This document shows positions 15,855 through 23,109 of a stretch of 24,880 nt of DNA, piece after piece. The position numbers were made by a program, and so were the translations under genes. The stretch is from the NCBI GenBank assembly GCA_031976395.1, contig DALYLJ010000029.1, positions 1 through 24,880 on the forward strand. The letters are read 5' to 3'. Positions within the stretch are counted from its first letter, which is position 1. Each line of letters opens with the position of its first letter. The DNA is from UBA11164 sp002420085 (GTDB taxonomy: Bacteria; Pseudomonadota; Gammaproteobacteria; Xanthomonadales; Xanthomonadaceae). Below the pieces are notes generated by a model that saw only the letters and a list, made by a program, of their open reading frames with translations, was not told the DNA's origin and made no database searches.

Positions 15855-17220
15855 CGATGCGCTCGCGAATCGGCTCCGGGATGCGCTGTTCGCCGTCGGG
15901 ATGCAGCAACTCGGTCACAGACGCGATCGGCCCGAGTCGTGGCGCGATCTCACGAGCGAAACGGGCAACCAGGGCATCCTCACGCCAGGCCGAACTGGCC
16001 GCCAGGGCCGCGAATGCCGCCCGCGACTCGCGGCCCTCACCGACGCACTCGAACGGCTTGTGCTCGCCGAATTCGATCAGGGCATCGTAACCGGCCGCCT
16101 GGCTCGGTTCGTCGAGCAGATTGCGGCCGAAGATCGCGGTCAGGCGCGGCTTGGGCATGAACGGCGCCAGCGCCAGGAACACGAATCGACACTTCGGGCA
16201 CTGGCCGCACCAGCGCGCGGTCGGCCGTTCGCCCAGGATATGGAAATTACGATTGCAACTGGAAAAATGCATGTCGTAGCGGTCGAGCCGGGCGAACGCC
16301 CGCGCCACCGCAAGCTCGGTCAGCGGCCGCAGCAGCGAGTAGTAGCACAGGCCGCTGGCGATCCGGGTCTCGACGTACTCGCCGAAGGCACGCTCGAATG
16401 ACCAGCCCTTCGACCATTGATGATTGACCTCGCCGGTGCCGGGAATCAGGCTGCCGTAGCTGGCCGAACGCTCGTTGGAAAACACCACCTGATCGTGGCC
16501 GTGGATCAGCGCCGCCAACACCAGGATCGCGGAATTCACCGCCGTCACCGGGATGTGACCGTTGCAGGCACCGAGCCGGTTGAACTCGAACAGTTCCGGC
16601 GCCAGCCGCCGCTCGATGGCCAGGGTCGGCAGACCGGTGCGCCGGGCACACTCGGCGATCAGCCCGGACGAGCCGATCCAGGCCACGGTCTGGGCCACCC
16701 CGGCCGTCCGCAGCGCCTCGATGCTGACCAGGGAGTCCTTGCCGCCACCGATCGCGACCAGGCTGCCGGCACTGCCGGCCAGCGCGACCGCCTCGGGACG
16801 ATCGGACGCCTCCACTGGAAATCGGATACGACCGCGCAGCGACAGACCATTGCGATAGGCGAACTCGCCCAGGCCATTCTCGTAGATCAAGGTCAGCAGG
16901 GCCGCCGTCTCGGCGTCGATCACGGTGGATTCGATGCTGATCCGCTCCGGCACCGCCGCCTTGAAATAGCTGATGCCAGCGATCAGGTGCAGCAGGTGCA
17001 AGGCCCGTTCGATCGCCTCGATCCGGGCCGGATCGACGATCCGGGGCGGATCGGGAATGCGCAGGGTCTCGACCAGTTCCGGACCCTCGTCGAAGGCATA
17101 GACCAGCCGCACGACACCCGAATCCGGGTCGTAGTCGGCACGCAGGAAGCGAAACGTACCGATCGCATCGCGATCGAAACGCCATCCGGTCTTCGGGTCG
17201 TCGGGCAACGGGTCAGACAT
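15835..17220 (-). CDS. murL: UDP-N-acetylmuramoyl-L-alanyl-L-glutamate epimerase
   Basis: Inverts the terminal L-Glu of UDP-MurNAc-L-Ala-L-Glu to D-Glu, replacing glutamate racemase (MurI) plus MurD. From ATG 17220 it has 461 residues, beginning MSDPLPDDPKTGWRFD. GGGKDS at 158-163 resembles an ATP-pyrophosphatase PP-loop, consistent with an adenylating mechanism. Cys322 and C338-x2-C341-x2-C344 (WCGQCPKC) form a probable metal-binding cluster. FSNERSASYGS lies between them. The start overlaps the lysAC stop by 8 bases; the frame is open far upstream, but that part is the antisense-like shadow of lysAC. The end overlaps murD2 by 20 bases. The role is assigned by family and by its neighbours; I recognise the MurL pattern but have not aligned it. 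Confidence 0.9.
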   Translation of the reverse strand: MSDPLPDDPKTGWRFDRDAIGTFRFLRADYDPDSGVVRLVYAFDEGPELVETLRIPDPPRIVDPARIEAIERALHLLHLIAGISYFKAAVPERISIESTVIDAETAALLTLIYENGLGEFAYRNGLSLRGRIRFPVEASDRPEAVALAGSAGSLVAIGGGKDSLVSIEALRTAGVAQTVAWIGSSGLIAECARRTGLPTLAIERRLAPELFEFNRLGACNGHIPVTAVNSAILVLAALIHGHDQVVFSNERSASYGSLIPGTGEVNHQWSKGWSFERAFGEYVETRIASGLCYYSLLRPLTELAVARAFARLDRYDMHFSSCNRNFHILGERPTARWCGQCPKCRFVFLALAPFMPKPRLTAIFGRNLLDEPSQAAGYDALIEFGEHKPFECVGEGRESRAAFAALAASSAWREDALVARFAREIAPRLGPIASVTELLHPDGEQRIPEPIRERIDAYFRA

Positions 17221-19849
17221 CGAGCACATCCTCGGCCGGCAGTGGCCGCAGATTGTAGGCGTTGGCCATGCTGGCACCATAGGCGCCGGCATGACCGAGC
17301 AGGACGATATCGCCCTCGGCGGTGGCATCGGGCAGGTGCCGGCGGCGCCCGAGCACATCGCCGGTCTCGCAGATCGGCCCGACCACATCCGCCGCTGCCC
17401 CGTCCGGCGCATCGATCCGGCTGAGATTGACGATCTCGTGCCAGGCGTCGTACAGCGCCGGCCGCAGAATGGCATTCATGCCGGCATCGACGCCGATCCG
17501 ACGCAGCCCGGCCTTCTCGACCGTCTGGGTCACGCCGAGCAGCAGGACACCGGCCTCGGCGACCAGATAGCGGCCCGGCTCGACCCACAGCGCATAGTGC
17601 GGATAGGCCGCCTTGACCTCGGCCAGCACCTGGCCATAGGCAGCCATGTCGAACGGCTCGGCCTGTGGATCGTAGGCGACACCGAGACCACCGCCGATAT
17701 CGATGACAGCGACCGTGCCGATGCCCTCGGCGATCGCCGCCAGCCGACCGTACACCTCACGCCAGTGGCCGGCGTCGTGGATACCGCTGCCGATATGGGC
17801 ATGCAAGCCGACGATCCTGACCTCGGCAGCCCGCGCAGCGGCCAGAAAGGTCGGCAGAGCGTCGAGCGCCAGCCCGAACTTGGCCTGCCGACCGCCGGTG
17901 CGCACCTTCTCGTGATGCCCGCCGCCGAATCCCGGATCGAGCCGCAACAGCAACGCACGGCCGGCGAACATCTCACGCCAGCGAAGCAGGGCCTCGGTGT
18001 TGTCGATCGTGACGTGGACCCCACGCGCCAGCGCCTCGGCATACTCGTGGCGAGGCGCGAAGCTGGGCGTGAACAGCACCCGATCCGGCGCCAGTTCGGG
18101 CAGCACCGTGAACACATGGCGCAACTCGCCGAGGCTGACGCACTCGAACCCGAAGCCGGCCGCCGCCAGCACCCGCAGCAACGCCGGATGCGGGTTGGCC
18201 TTGAGCGCATAGAAACGCCGATCGATCGCCGCCACCCGCAGCAGATCCTCGGCACGCGCCCGAACCGTGGCCAGATCGTAGACGTAGCGGGGTGTCCCAG
18301 CGGTCGCCAGATGCAACAGCCGCGCGCGCTGCCGTTGCCACCATGGCGATGGTCGGGCACCCGGCGGCGACTGGATCGAACGCCAACTCGGGCCGAACAC
18401 CGCCGACTCATTGACCGGCATTGCACCGCAGCCGATCAGCAATTCGTGCAGACGCGGCAGCAGTGCGTCCTCCAGCGCCTCATCGATCACGAAGGTCAGA
18501 TTCAGATCGTTGGAACTCTGCGAGATCAGATGCACCCGCTCGCGACCGAACTCGGCCAGCACGTCCGACAGCCGATGCAGCAGCGAGCGCATGCCACGTC
18601 CGACCAGGGTCAAGGCGGCACAGGGTGCGATCGTCCGAACCCGGCAGACCTCGGCCAGATCCGCGCTCAGTGCCTCCAGGACATTGGTGCTGACCAAGTT
18701 GTCGCTGGGATCGAGCGAGACCGTGACATTGGCCTCGGACGAACCGATCAGATCGACCGACAGCCCGTGCGTGCGGAAGCGGGCGAACACATCGGCCAGG
18801 AATCCGACCTGCTGCCACATGCCGATCGTTTCCATCGACACCAGCACGATGCCCCGCCGGGAACTGACCGCCTTCACGCCCGGCACCGAATCGGCCGCCG
18901 CAGCAATCACGGTTCCGGCCAGATCGGGGCGATCGGTATCGCGGATCCAGATCGGCACACCCGCCTCACGGCACGGATGGATGCAGCGCGGATGCAGCAC
19001 CTTGGCCCCGGTGGAAGCGATTTCCTGCGCCTCCTCGTAATCGAGCCGGGCCAATAATCGCGCCTCCGGAACCCGGCGCGGATTGGCGCTGAACATGCCC
19101 GGCACGTCGGTCCATATTTCCGTGCGCAGCGCCTTCAACACGGCACCGAAGCAGGTCGCCGACGTGTCCGACCCCCCGCGCCCGAGCAAGGCGGTGCCAC
19201 CGCCGACCGCCCGCACGATGAAGCCCTGACCGAGCAACAGCCGGCCATGTCCAAGCAGGCGCGCCGACAGATCGGGATCCGGGCGCAGATCGCAATTGGC
19301 CAGCATCCGCTCGGCCTCCTCACCCCGCAGCGGCTGCGGTTCGGCACGCAGCCAGTCGCGGCTGTCGATCCAGTTCAGGTCCAGCCCTCCGGCGCGCAGA
19401 TAGGCTACGCCCAACGCCGACGACAGCAATTCGCCCTCGGCCAGCACCTCGGCGCGCCAGTCGGCCGGCGCCGCAGATGCGCGCGGATCGGCCAAGAGGT
19501 TGCCGAAATGAGCGAACCGTGTTCCGAGCACGGCCTCCGGCTCCAGACCCAGCTCCTCGGCGAACTGGCGGTGCCGAGTGACGATCGCCTCGGCGCGCTG
19601 GTCGGCTAGAACAGAATCGCCGGCCACCCGCGCATCGATCAGCGCCAACAGGGCATTGGTGATCCCGGACAGGGCCGAGACCACCACCAGCACGGCGGCC
19701 TGCTCGGTTTCCGCACGCTGTCGGATCAGGGCACCGATGGTGTCCCAGCGATCGCGCCGACTGACACTGGTGCCACCGAACTTGAGAACGACCCAGGGCT
19801 GTGGCGAGGGGTCGGGACCGGCAGCCGAGGATGGCGCGGTCGCGCTCAT
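17213..19849 (-). CDS. lysAC: Bifunctional aspartate kinase / diaminopimelate decarboxylase
   Basis: One 878-residue chain joins the first and last enzymes of lysine synthesis. The N-terminal half is an aspartokinase: KFGGTS at 23-28, GRGGSDTSATC, WTDVPGMFSANPR, then ACT-type regulatory repeats (about 330-500) including LIGSSEANVTVSLD and LISQSSNDLNLTFVID. The C-terminal half (from about 520) is a PLP fold-III decarboxylase: FYALKANPHP with the PLP Lys near 550, LHAHIGSGI near 685, VEPGRYLVAEAG, and CETGD at 827-831 supplying the partner active-site Cys. I chose ATG 19849, where MSATAPSSAAG leads into the kinase domain. A duplicated start region lies directly upstream. It overlaps murL by 8 bases, tying DAP supply and use to the cell-wall genes. 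The fusion is characteristic of Xanthomonadales; feedback control by lysine is plausible but not shown. Confidence 0.96.
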   Translation of the reverse strand: MSATAPSSAAGPDPSPQPWVVLKFGGTSVSRRDRWDTIGALIRQRAETEQAAVLVVVSALSGITNALLALIDARVAGDSVLADQRAEAIVTRHRQFAEELGLEPEAVLGTRFAHFGNLLADPRASAAPADWRAEVLAEGELLSSALGVAYLRAGGLDLNWIDSRDWLRAEPQPLRGEEAERMLANCDLRPDPDLSARLLGHGRLLLGQGFIVRAVGGGTALLGRGGSDTSATCFGAVLKALRTEIWTDVPGMFSANPRRVPEARLLARLDYEEAQEIASTGAKVLHPRCIHPCREAGVPIWIRDTDRPDLAGTVIAAAADSVPGVKAVSSRRGIVLVSMETIGMWQQVGFLADVFARFRTHGLSVDLIGSSEANVTVSLDPSDNLVSTNVLEALSADLAEVCRVRTIAPCAALTLVGRGMRSLLHRLSDVLAEFGRERVHLISQSSNDLNLTFVIDEALEDALLPRLHELLIGCGAMPVNESAVFGPSWRSIQSPPGARPSPWWQRQRARLLHLATAGTPRYVYDLATVRARAEDLLRVAAIDRRFYALKANPHPALLRVLAAAGFGFECVSLGELRHVFTVLPELAPDRVLFTPSFAPRHEYAEALARGVHVTIDNTEALLRWREMFAGRALLLRLDPGFGGGHHEKVRTGGRQAKFGLALDALPTFLAAARAAEVRIVGLHAHIGSGIHDAGHWREVYGRLAAIAEGIGTVAVIDIGGGLGVAYDPQAEPFDMAAYGQVLAEVKAAYPHYALWVEPGRYLVAEAGVLLLGVTQTVEKAGLRRIGVDAGMNAILRPALYDAWHEIVNLSRIDAPDGAAADVVGPICETGDVLGRRRHLPDATAEGDIVLLGHAGAYGASMANAYNLRPLPAEDVLDV

Positions 19850-19863
19850 GGAGTCGCGCTCAT
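19846..19863 (-). other. Five-codon minicistron (ATG...TGA) overlapping the lysAC start
   Basis: On the minus strand ATG AGC GCG ACT CCA TGA ends in an ATGA overlap with the lysAC start codon. It arises because a 13-base segment (ccatgagcgcgac) is directly repeated at 14-base spacing, duplicating the start of lysAC out of frame. No strong ribosome site precedes it. It may couple re-initiation at lysAC or be a neutral duplication. Confidence 0.4.
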
Positions 19864-19904
19864 GGTTAGGGAATGGACGCTGGAGAAGGGCGGGGGCAGC
19901 GGCA

Positions 19905-19910
19905 ATTATC
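19905..19910 (-). promoter_or_regulatory. Possible -10 box (GATAAT) upstream of lysAC
   Basis: The minus strand reads GATAAT about 55 bases before the lysAC ATG. No strong -35 hexamer accompanies it; CTGCCG at 18 bases is a poor match. Listed as the best candidate in the 274-base spacer between lysAC and phzF, which shows no gene and no lysine-riboswitch-like fold that I can recognise. Confidence 0.25.
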
Positions 19911-20063
19911 GACGATACGCCGGCACAACGGCAGACCTGCGGCCACCCTGGCCATTCCAAAGCGACATGACCTGAAGCTCCCGATCGGGCATCATCCCTG
20001 CCACCGAACGACACAATGCCGGCACAAGGCACACTGGCGGCTCCGCCCGAACCATCCCGCCAC

Positions 20064-20093
20064 CGAATCACGCCGAATCACGCCGAATCACGC
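20064..20093. repeat. Three 10-bp tandem copies (cgaatcacgc)
   Basis: cgaatcacgc repeats perfectly at 20064-20073, 20074-20083 and 20084-20093, followed by a degenerate copy (ctgaatcacac). It sits 31 bases before the phzF start, in the spacer shared with the divergent lysAC. The 10-base period is close to one helical turn, so protein binding is possible, but slippage is the simplest origin. Confidence 0.85.
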
Positions 20094-20123
20094 CGCTGAA
20101 TCACACCGCACCAGGACAGCCCG

Positions 20124-21053
20124 ATGCCCTCCCTCCCGTTCAAACAGGTCGATGTCTTCTGTTACCGGCCCTTGCAAGGCAACCCATTGGCCGTGATCGC
20201 CCTCGATCACGAACCGGAAGCCGCGTGGATGCAGGCGGTCGCCGCCTGGACCAACCTCTCCGAAACCGCCTTCCTGCTGCCCCCGACGACTACCGAGGCC
20301 AGCTACCGCGTGCGCATCTTCACCCCGCGCCGCGAATTGCCGTTCGCCGGCCATCCCAGCGTCGGCGCCGCCCATGCCGCGCTCGAATTCGCGCGTGTCT
20401 CGGCCGAATCCGGCCGCCTGATCCAGGAATGCGGTGCCGGCCTGCTGCCGCTGACGGTCGAACCCGGCCCGGACGGGCCGATCATCTCGGTCCGGGCACC
20501 GACCGCCCGCATCCAGCCTGAATCGTGGCTCGAATCGCAGTCCGAATCGCAGTCCAAGCCCGATCAGCCAGGCATCGCCGATGCCGCGCTCCGCAGCCTG
20601 CTCGACGCCGCCCTGGCCGGCCTGCCCCTGGCGGCACTGGGCCCATGCCGGATCGACAACGGGCCGATCTGGTGGACGGTCGAGATCGCCGACGCCCATG
20701 CATTGCGCCGGCATCGCCCCGACCTGGCCGCGATCGCCCGGTTGACCGAAGCCACCGGCACGGTCGGCCTGGCCGCCTTCGCCGATGCTCGCGATGATGA
20801 TTGTGATCGGGTGGTGCGCGCCTGGTGCCCGGCCGATGGCATTCCCGAAGACCCGGTCACCGGCAGCGTCAATGCCTGCATCGGCGCCCGACTTCTGGAC
20901 GCCGGACGAATCGGCATCGGCAACCGCTACATCGCCAGCCAGGGTCGGGAGGTCGGTCGCGATGGCCGGGTGATCGTCACCGCCGCCAGCGATGGCATCT
21001 GGGTCGGCGGCGGCGCCGTCACGGTCATCGACGGCAGCCTGCGTCCCCGCTGA
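20124..21053 (+). CDS. PhzF-family isomerase/epimerase-like protein
   Basis: A 309-residue member of the PhzF fold (two diaminopimelate-epimerase-like halves). The catalytic acid is Glu47 in NLSETAFLL. IFTPRRELPFAGHPSVGAAHA and EDPVTGSVNACIGARLL are the paired family motifs. It starts at ATG 20124 with AGGA 8 bases upstream. A hydrophilic Ser/Glu/Gln insert (ESWLESQSESQSKPDQ, about residue 133-148) comes from a 12-base tandem duplication. It is unlikely to make phenazines, as no other phz gene is nearby; most PhzF proteins outside such clusters have no known substrate. It is divergent from lysAC and convergent with the amidohydrolase gene, and it appears to be a single-gene unit. Confidence 0.92.
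   Translation: MPSLPFKQVDVFCYRPLQGNPLAVIALDHEPEAAWMQAVAAWTNLSETAFLLPPTTTEASYRVRIFTPRRELPFAGHPSVGAAHAALEFARVSAESGRLIQECGAGLLPLTVEPGPDGPIISVRAPTARIQPESWLESQSESQSKPDQPGIADAALRSLLDAALAGLPLAALGPCRIDNGPIWWTVEIADAHALRRHRPDLAAIARLTEATGTVGLAAFADARDDDCDRVVRAWCPADGIPEDPVTGSVNACIGARLLDAGRIGIGNRYIASQGREVGRDGRVIVTAASDGIWVGGGAVTVIDGSLRPR
20526..20549 (+). repeat. 12-bp tandem duplication inside the phzF-like gene
   Basis: Two adjacent copies of a 12-base unit (gaatcgcagtcc) lie within codons for Glu-Ser-Gln-Ser repeated twice. The unit is a multiple of three, so the frame is kept. It falls in a surface-loop-like hydrophilic stretch between the two halves of the fold. Confidence 0.7.
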
Positions 21054-21090
21054 ATCCGACCGACCATCGCGCCCAGGCGTATTCCCTGAC

Positions 21091-22782
21091 TCAGCGCGCC
21101 TCGAACACCGGCCGGCCATCGACCCAGGTCGAACGTACCGGCAACGCATGCAGGTGCTGCGCCGGGACGGTCAGCGGGTCATCGGGGAAGATCACGAAAT
21201 CGGCCCGCCATCCGGGTGCCAGCCGCCCGACCTCGGCCTCGGCAAAACCGGCATGCGCCGCCTCGATCGTGAAGCCGCGCAACGCCTCCAGCGCGCTCAG
21301 ACGCTGATCGGGATACCAGCCGCCAGCCGGCTGACCGCCCGTGTCCTGGCGACTGACCGCCGCATGCAGACCCAGCACCGGCGCCACCCGCTCGACCGGA
21401 AAATCCGAGCCCAGCGGCAGCCGGACACCGGCTTCGACAAACCGTCGCCAGGCATAGCCGCCGAGGATGCGCTCGGCGCCCACCCGCGCCTCCGCCCAGG
21501 GCATGTCGGAGGTCGCATGGGTCGGCTGCATCGACGCCAGCAGACCCAACTCGGCGAAGCGAGCGATGTCCTCCAGCGCCACGATCTGGGCATGCTCGAC
21601 CCGCCAGCGATGGTTACTGCTGGCGGCCTCACCCAGCACCTCCCGGTACAGATCGAGCACCACCCGATTACCGCGATCACCGATCGCATGGGTGGCGACC
21701 TGGATCCCGCAGTCGCGCGCCTTGCGCATCGCCGCCGCCAGATCCTGCGGATCGGTGACCAGCAGACCACGATGGCCCGGCTCATCGCTGTAGTCCTCGA
21801 TCAGCGCCGCCCCGCGCGAACCCAGCGCGCCATCGGCATACAGCTTAACCCCAGCCATGCGCAGCCGCCCCGAGCCATGGTGCAGCGGACCGAATCCACA
21901 CAGCGCCGTCAGCGCTGCATTGTCGCCATCGGCATAAGCGGTGATCCGCAACGACAGACGCCCGGCATCGGCAAAGCGCCGGAACAAGGCCAGATCATCG
22001 AGCGACACACCCATGTCATGGATGCCGGTCAACCCGAGTTCGGCCGACTCGGCCAGCGCCCGGGTCAGAGCCTGCTCACGCCACGCCGCATCCGCCGGCG
22101 GCACCGCCCGCTCGACATGGACCATCGCCGCATCGACGAACACCCCGGTGGCCACCCCACCTTCACGCAGGATCCGCCCACCCGGCGTCTGCCAGTCACC
22201 GGACAGATCGACCCCCGCCGCCCGCATCGCCGCGCTGTTGGCCCAGCCGGCGTGGCCATCGACCCGCTCCAGCCAGACCGGCCGATCGGGAAACGCCGCA
22301 TCGAGATCAGCCGCCGTCGGAAACTGCTTGCCCGGCCAGCGGTTCTGATCCCAGCCACGGCCCAGCAGCCAAGCCCCTTCCGGCAGCGTCTCGGCGAATG
22401 CCTGCACGCGCGCCAGCACCGCCTCGACGCTGTCGGCACCGACCAGATCAGCCCGCATCAGCGCCGCCCCCAGGCCCATCACATGGGCATGGGCATCGAT
22501 CAGGCCCGGCACCACCACCCCACCCCCGGCATCGATCAACCGGGCATCGGGATAGCGTCGTCGCAGATCGGCCTCGGCCCCGACCGCCAGGATGCGGCCC
22601 GTGCCATCCCAGGCCATCGCCTCGACCAGACCGCTATCGCCCGGCGCATCGCTGGCCAGCGTGTGAATGCGGGCATTGTGCAGCACACTGACCGACTCAC
22701 CTGCCAGCACCGGCACCGCCAGCGACCCGGCAGCCAGCAGCATGAACAACATCGAAACCACGACCGAAACCACACGACCCAT
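21091..22782 (-). CDS. Exported YtcJ-type amidohydrolase (amidohydrolase 3 family)
   Basis: A 563-residue metal-dependent hydrolase of the urease superfamily. The N-terminus (VVSVVVSMLFMLLAAGSLAVPVLAG) is a signal sequence, so it probably acts in the periplasm or outside. The metal-binding HxH is in VVPGLIDAHAHVMGLG. RVDGHAGWANS, GIHDMGVS, KLYADGALGSRGA, ATHAIGDRGN, HRWRVEHAQIV and LPLGSDFPVE follow in the order usual for YtcJ-like proteins. ATG 22782 has GGGAG 6 bases upstream. Such proteins hydrolyse C-N bonds in amides or N-formyl/N-acyl compounds, but the substrate here is unknown. It converges on the phzF-like gene with 37 bases between the stops and no obvious terminator. Confidence 0.94.
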   Translation of the reverse strand: MGRVVSVVVSMLFMLLAAGSLAVPVLAGESVSVLHNARIHTLASDAPGDSGLVEAMAWDGTGRILAVGAEADLRRRYPDARLIDAGGGVVVPGLIDAHAHVMGLGAALMRADLVGADSVEAVLARVQAFAETLPEGAWLLGRGWDQNRWPGKQFPTAADLDAAFPDRPVWLERVDGHAGWANSAAMRAAGVDLSGDWQTPGGRILREGGVATGVFVDAAMVHVERAVPPADAAWREQALTRALAESAELGLTGIHDMGVSLDDLALFRRFADAGRLSLRITAYADGDNAALTALCGFGPLHHGSGRLRMAGVKLYADGALGSRGAALIEDYSDEPGHRGLLVTDPQDLAAAMRKARDCGIQVATHAIGDRGNRVVLDLYREVLGEAASSNHRWRVEHAQIVALEDIARFAELGLLASMQPTHATSDMPWAEARVGAERILGGYAWRRFVEAGVRLPLGSDFPVERVAPVLGLHAAVSRQDTGGQPAGGWYPDQRLSALEALRGFTIEAAHAGFAEAEVGRLAPGWRADFVIFPDDPLTVPAQHLHALPVRSTWVDGRPVFEAR

Positions 22783-22999
22783 GACACGCTCCCGGAATCA
22801 GACCGGCCCATCTTACCGGCCCGATCGCGCGATCGCCGAAACACGAACCACACGCGCCGCATCCGCCACCATCGGCGATCACCCGCCGCGATCAGGCCCA
22901 ACACCTGGTTGCACGATCGAGCGGACAATTTCTTTGACAAATACCGGGTCATGAGGGCATCCAATCTCGGCGGCTAACGCCCGGCGTGAGTCGCACCTG
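22783..22999. other. First part of a 327-base non-coding stretch (22783-23109)
   Basis: I find no convincing gene between the amidohydrolase start and the metzincin-like gene end. A perfect TTGACA lies at 22934-22939 on the plus strand, but nothing better than tccaat follows as a -10 (4 of 6 matches at a 20-base spacing). The remainder of the stretch holds the hairpin at 23000-23049 and then AT-richer sequence with no feature I can name. Confidence 0.5.
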
Positions 23000-23049
23000 G
23001 GAGCGAGAGCGAAGCGGACGCCGCAAGGCGTCGGCTCCATGCTTTTTTT
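23000..23049 (+). terminator. Terminator-like hairpin with T7 tract on the plus strand
   Basis: GACGCC (23017-23022) and GGCGTC (23027-23032) pair around a GCAA tetraloop. An outer stem, GGAGC (23000-23004) with GCTCC (23034-23038), encloses it. Seven T residues follow at 23043-23049. The polarity suits transcription on the plus strand, yet both flanking genes are on the minus strand. It may end a small plus-strand RNA or be part of a mobile palindromic element. Confidence 0.5.
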
Positions 23050-23109
23050 CGCCGAAGATATTCATGCGATGCAGCACACAATACATTCACTCGAATTGGC
23101 TTGATCGGG

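Noticed and set aside
19850..20123. Lysine riboswitch or lysine-rich leader upstream of lysAC
   Set aside because: I could not find the conserved riboswitch core or a run of lysine codons; only a weak -10 and short repeats are visible.
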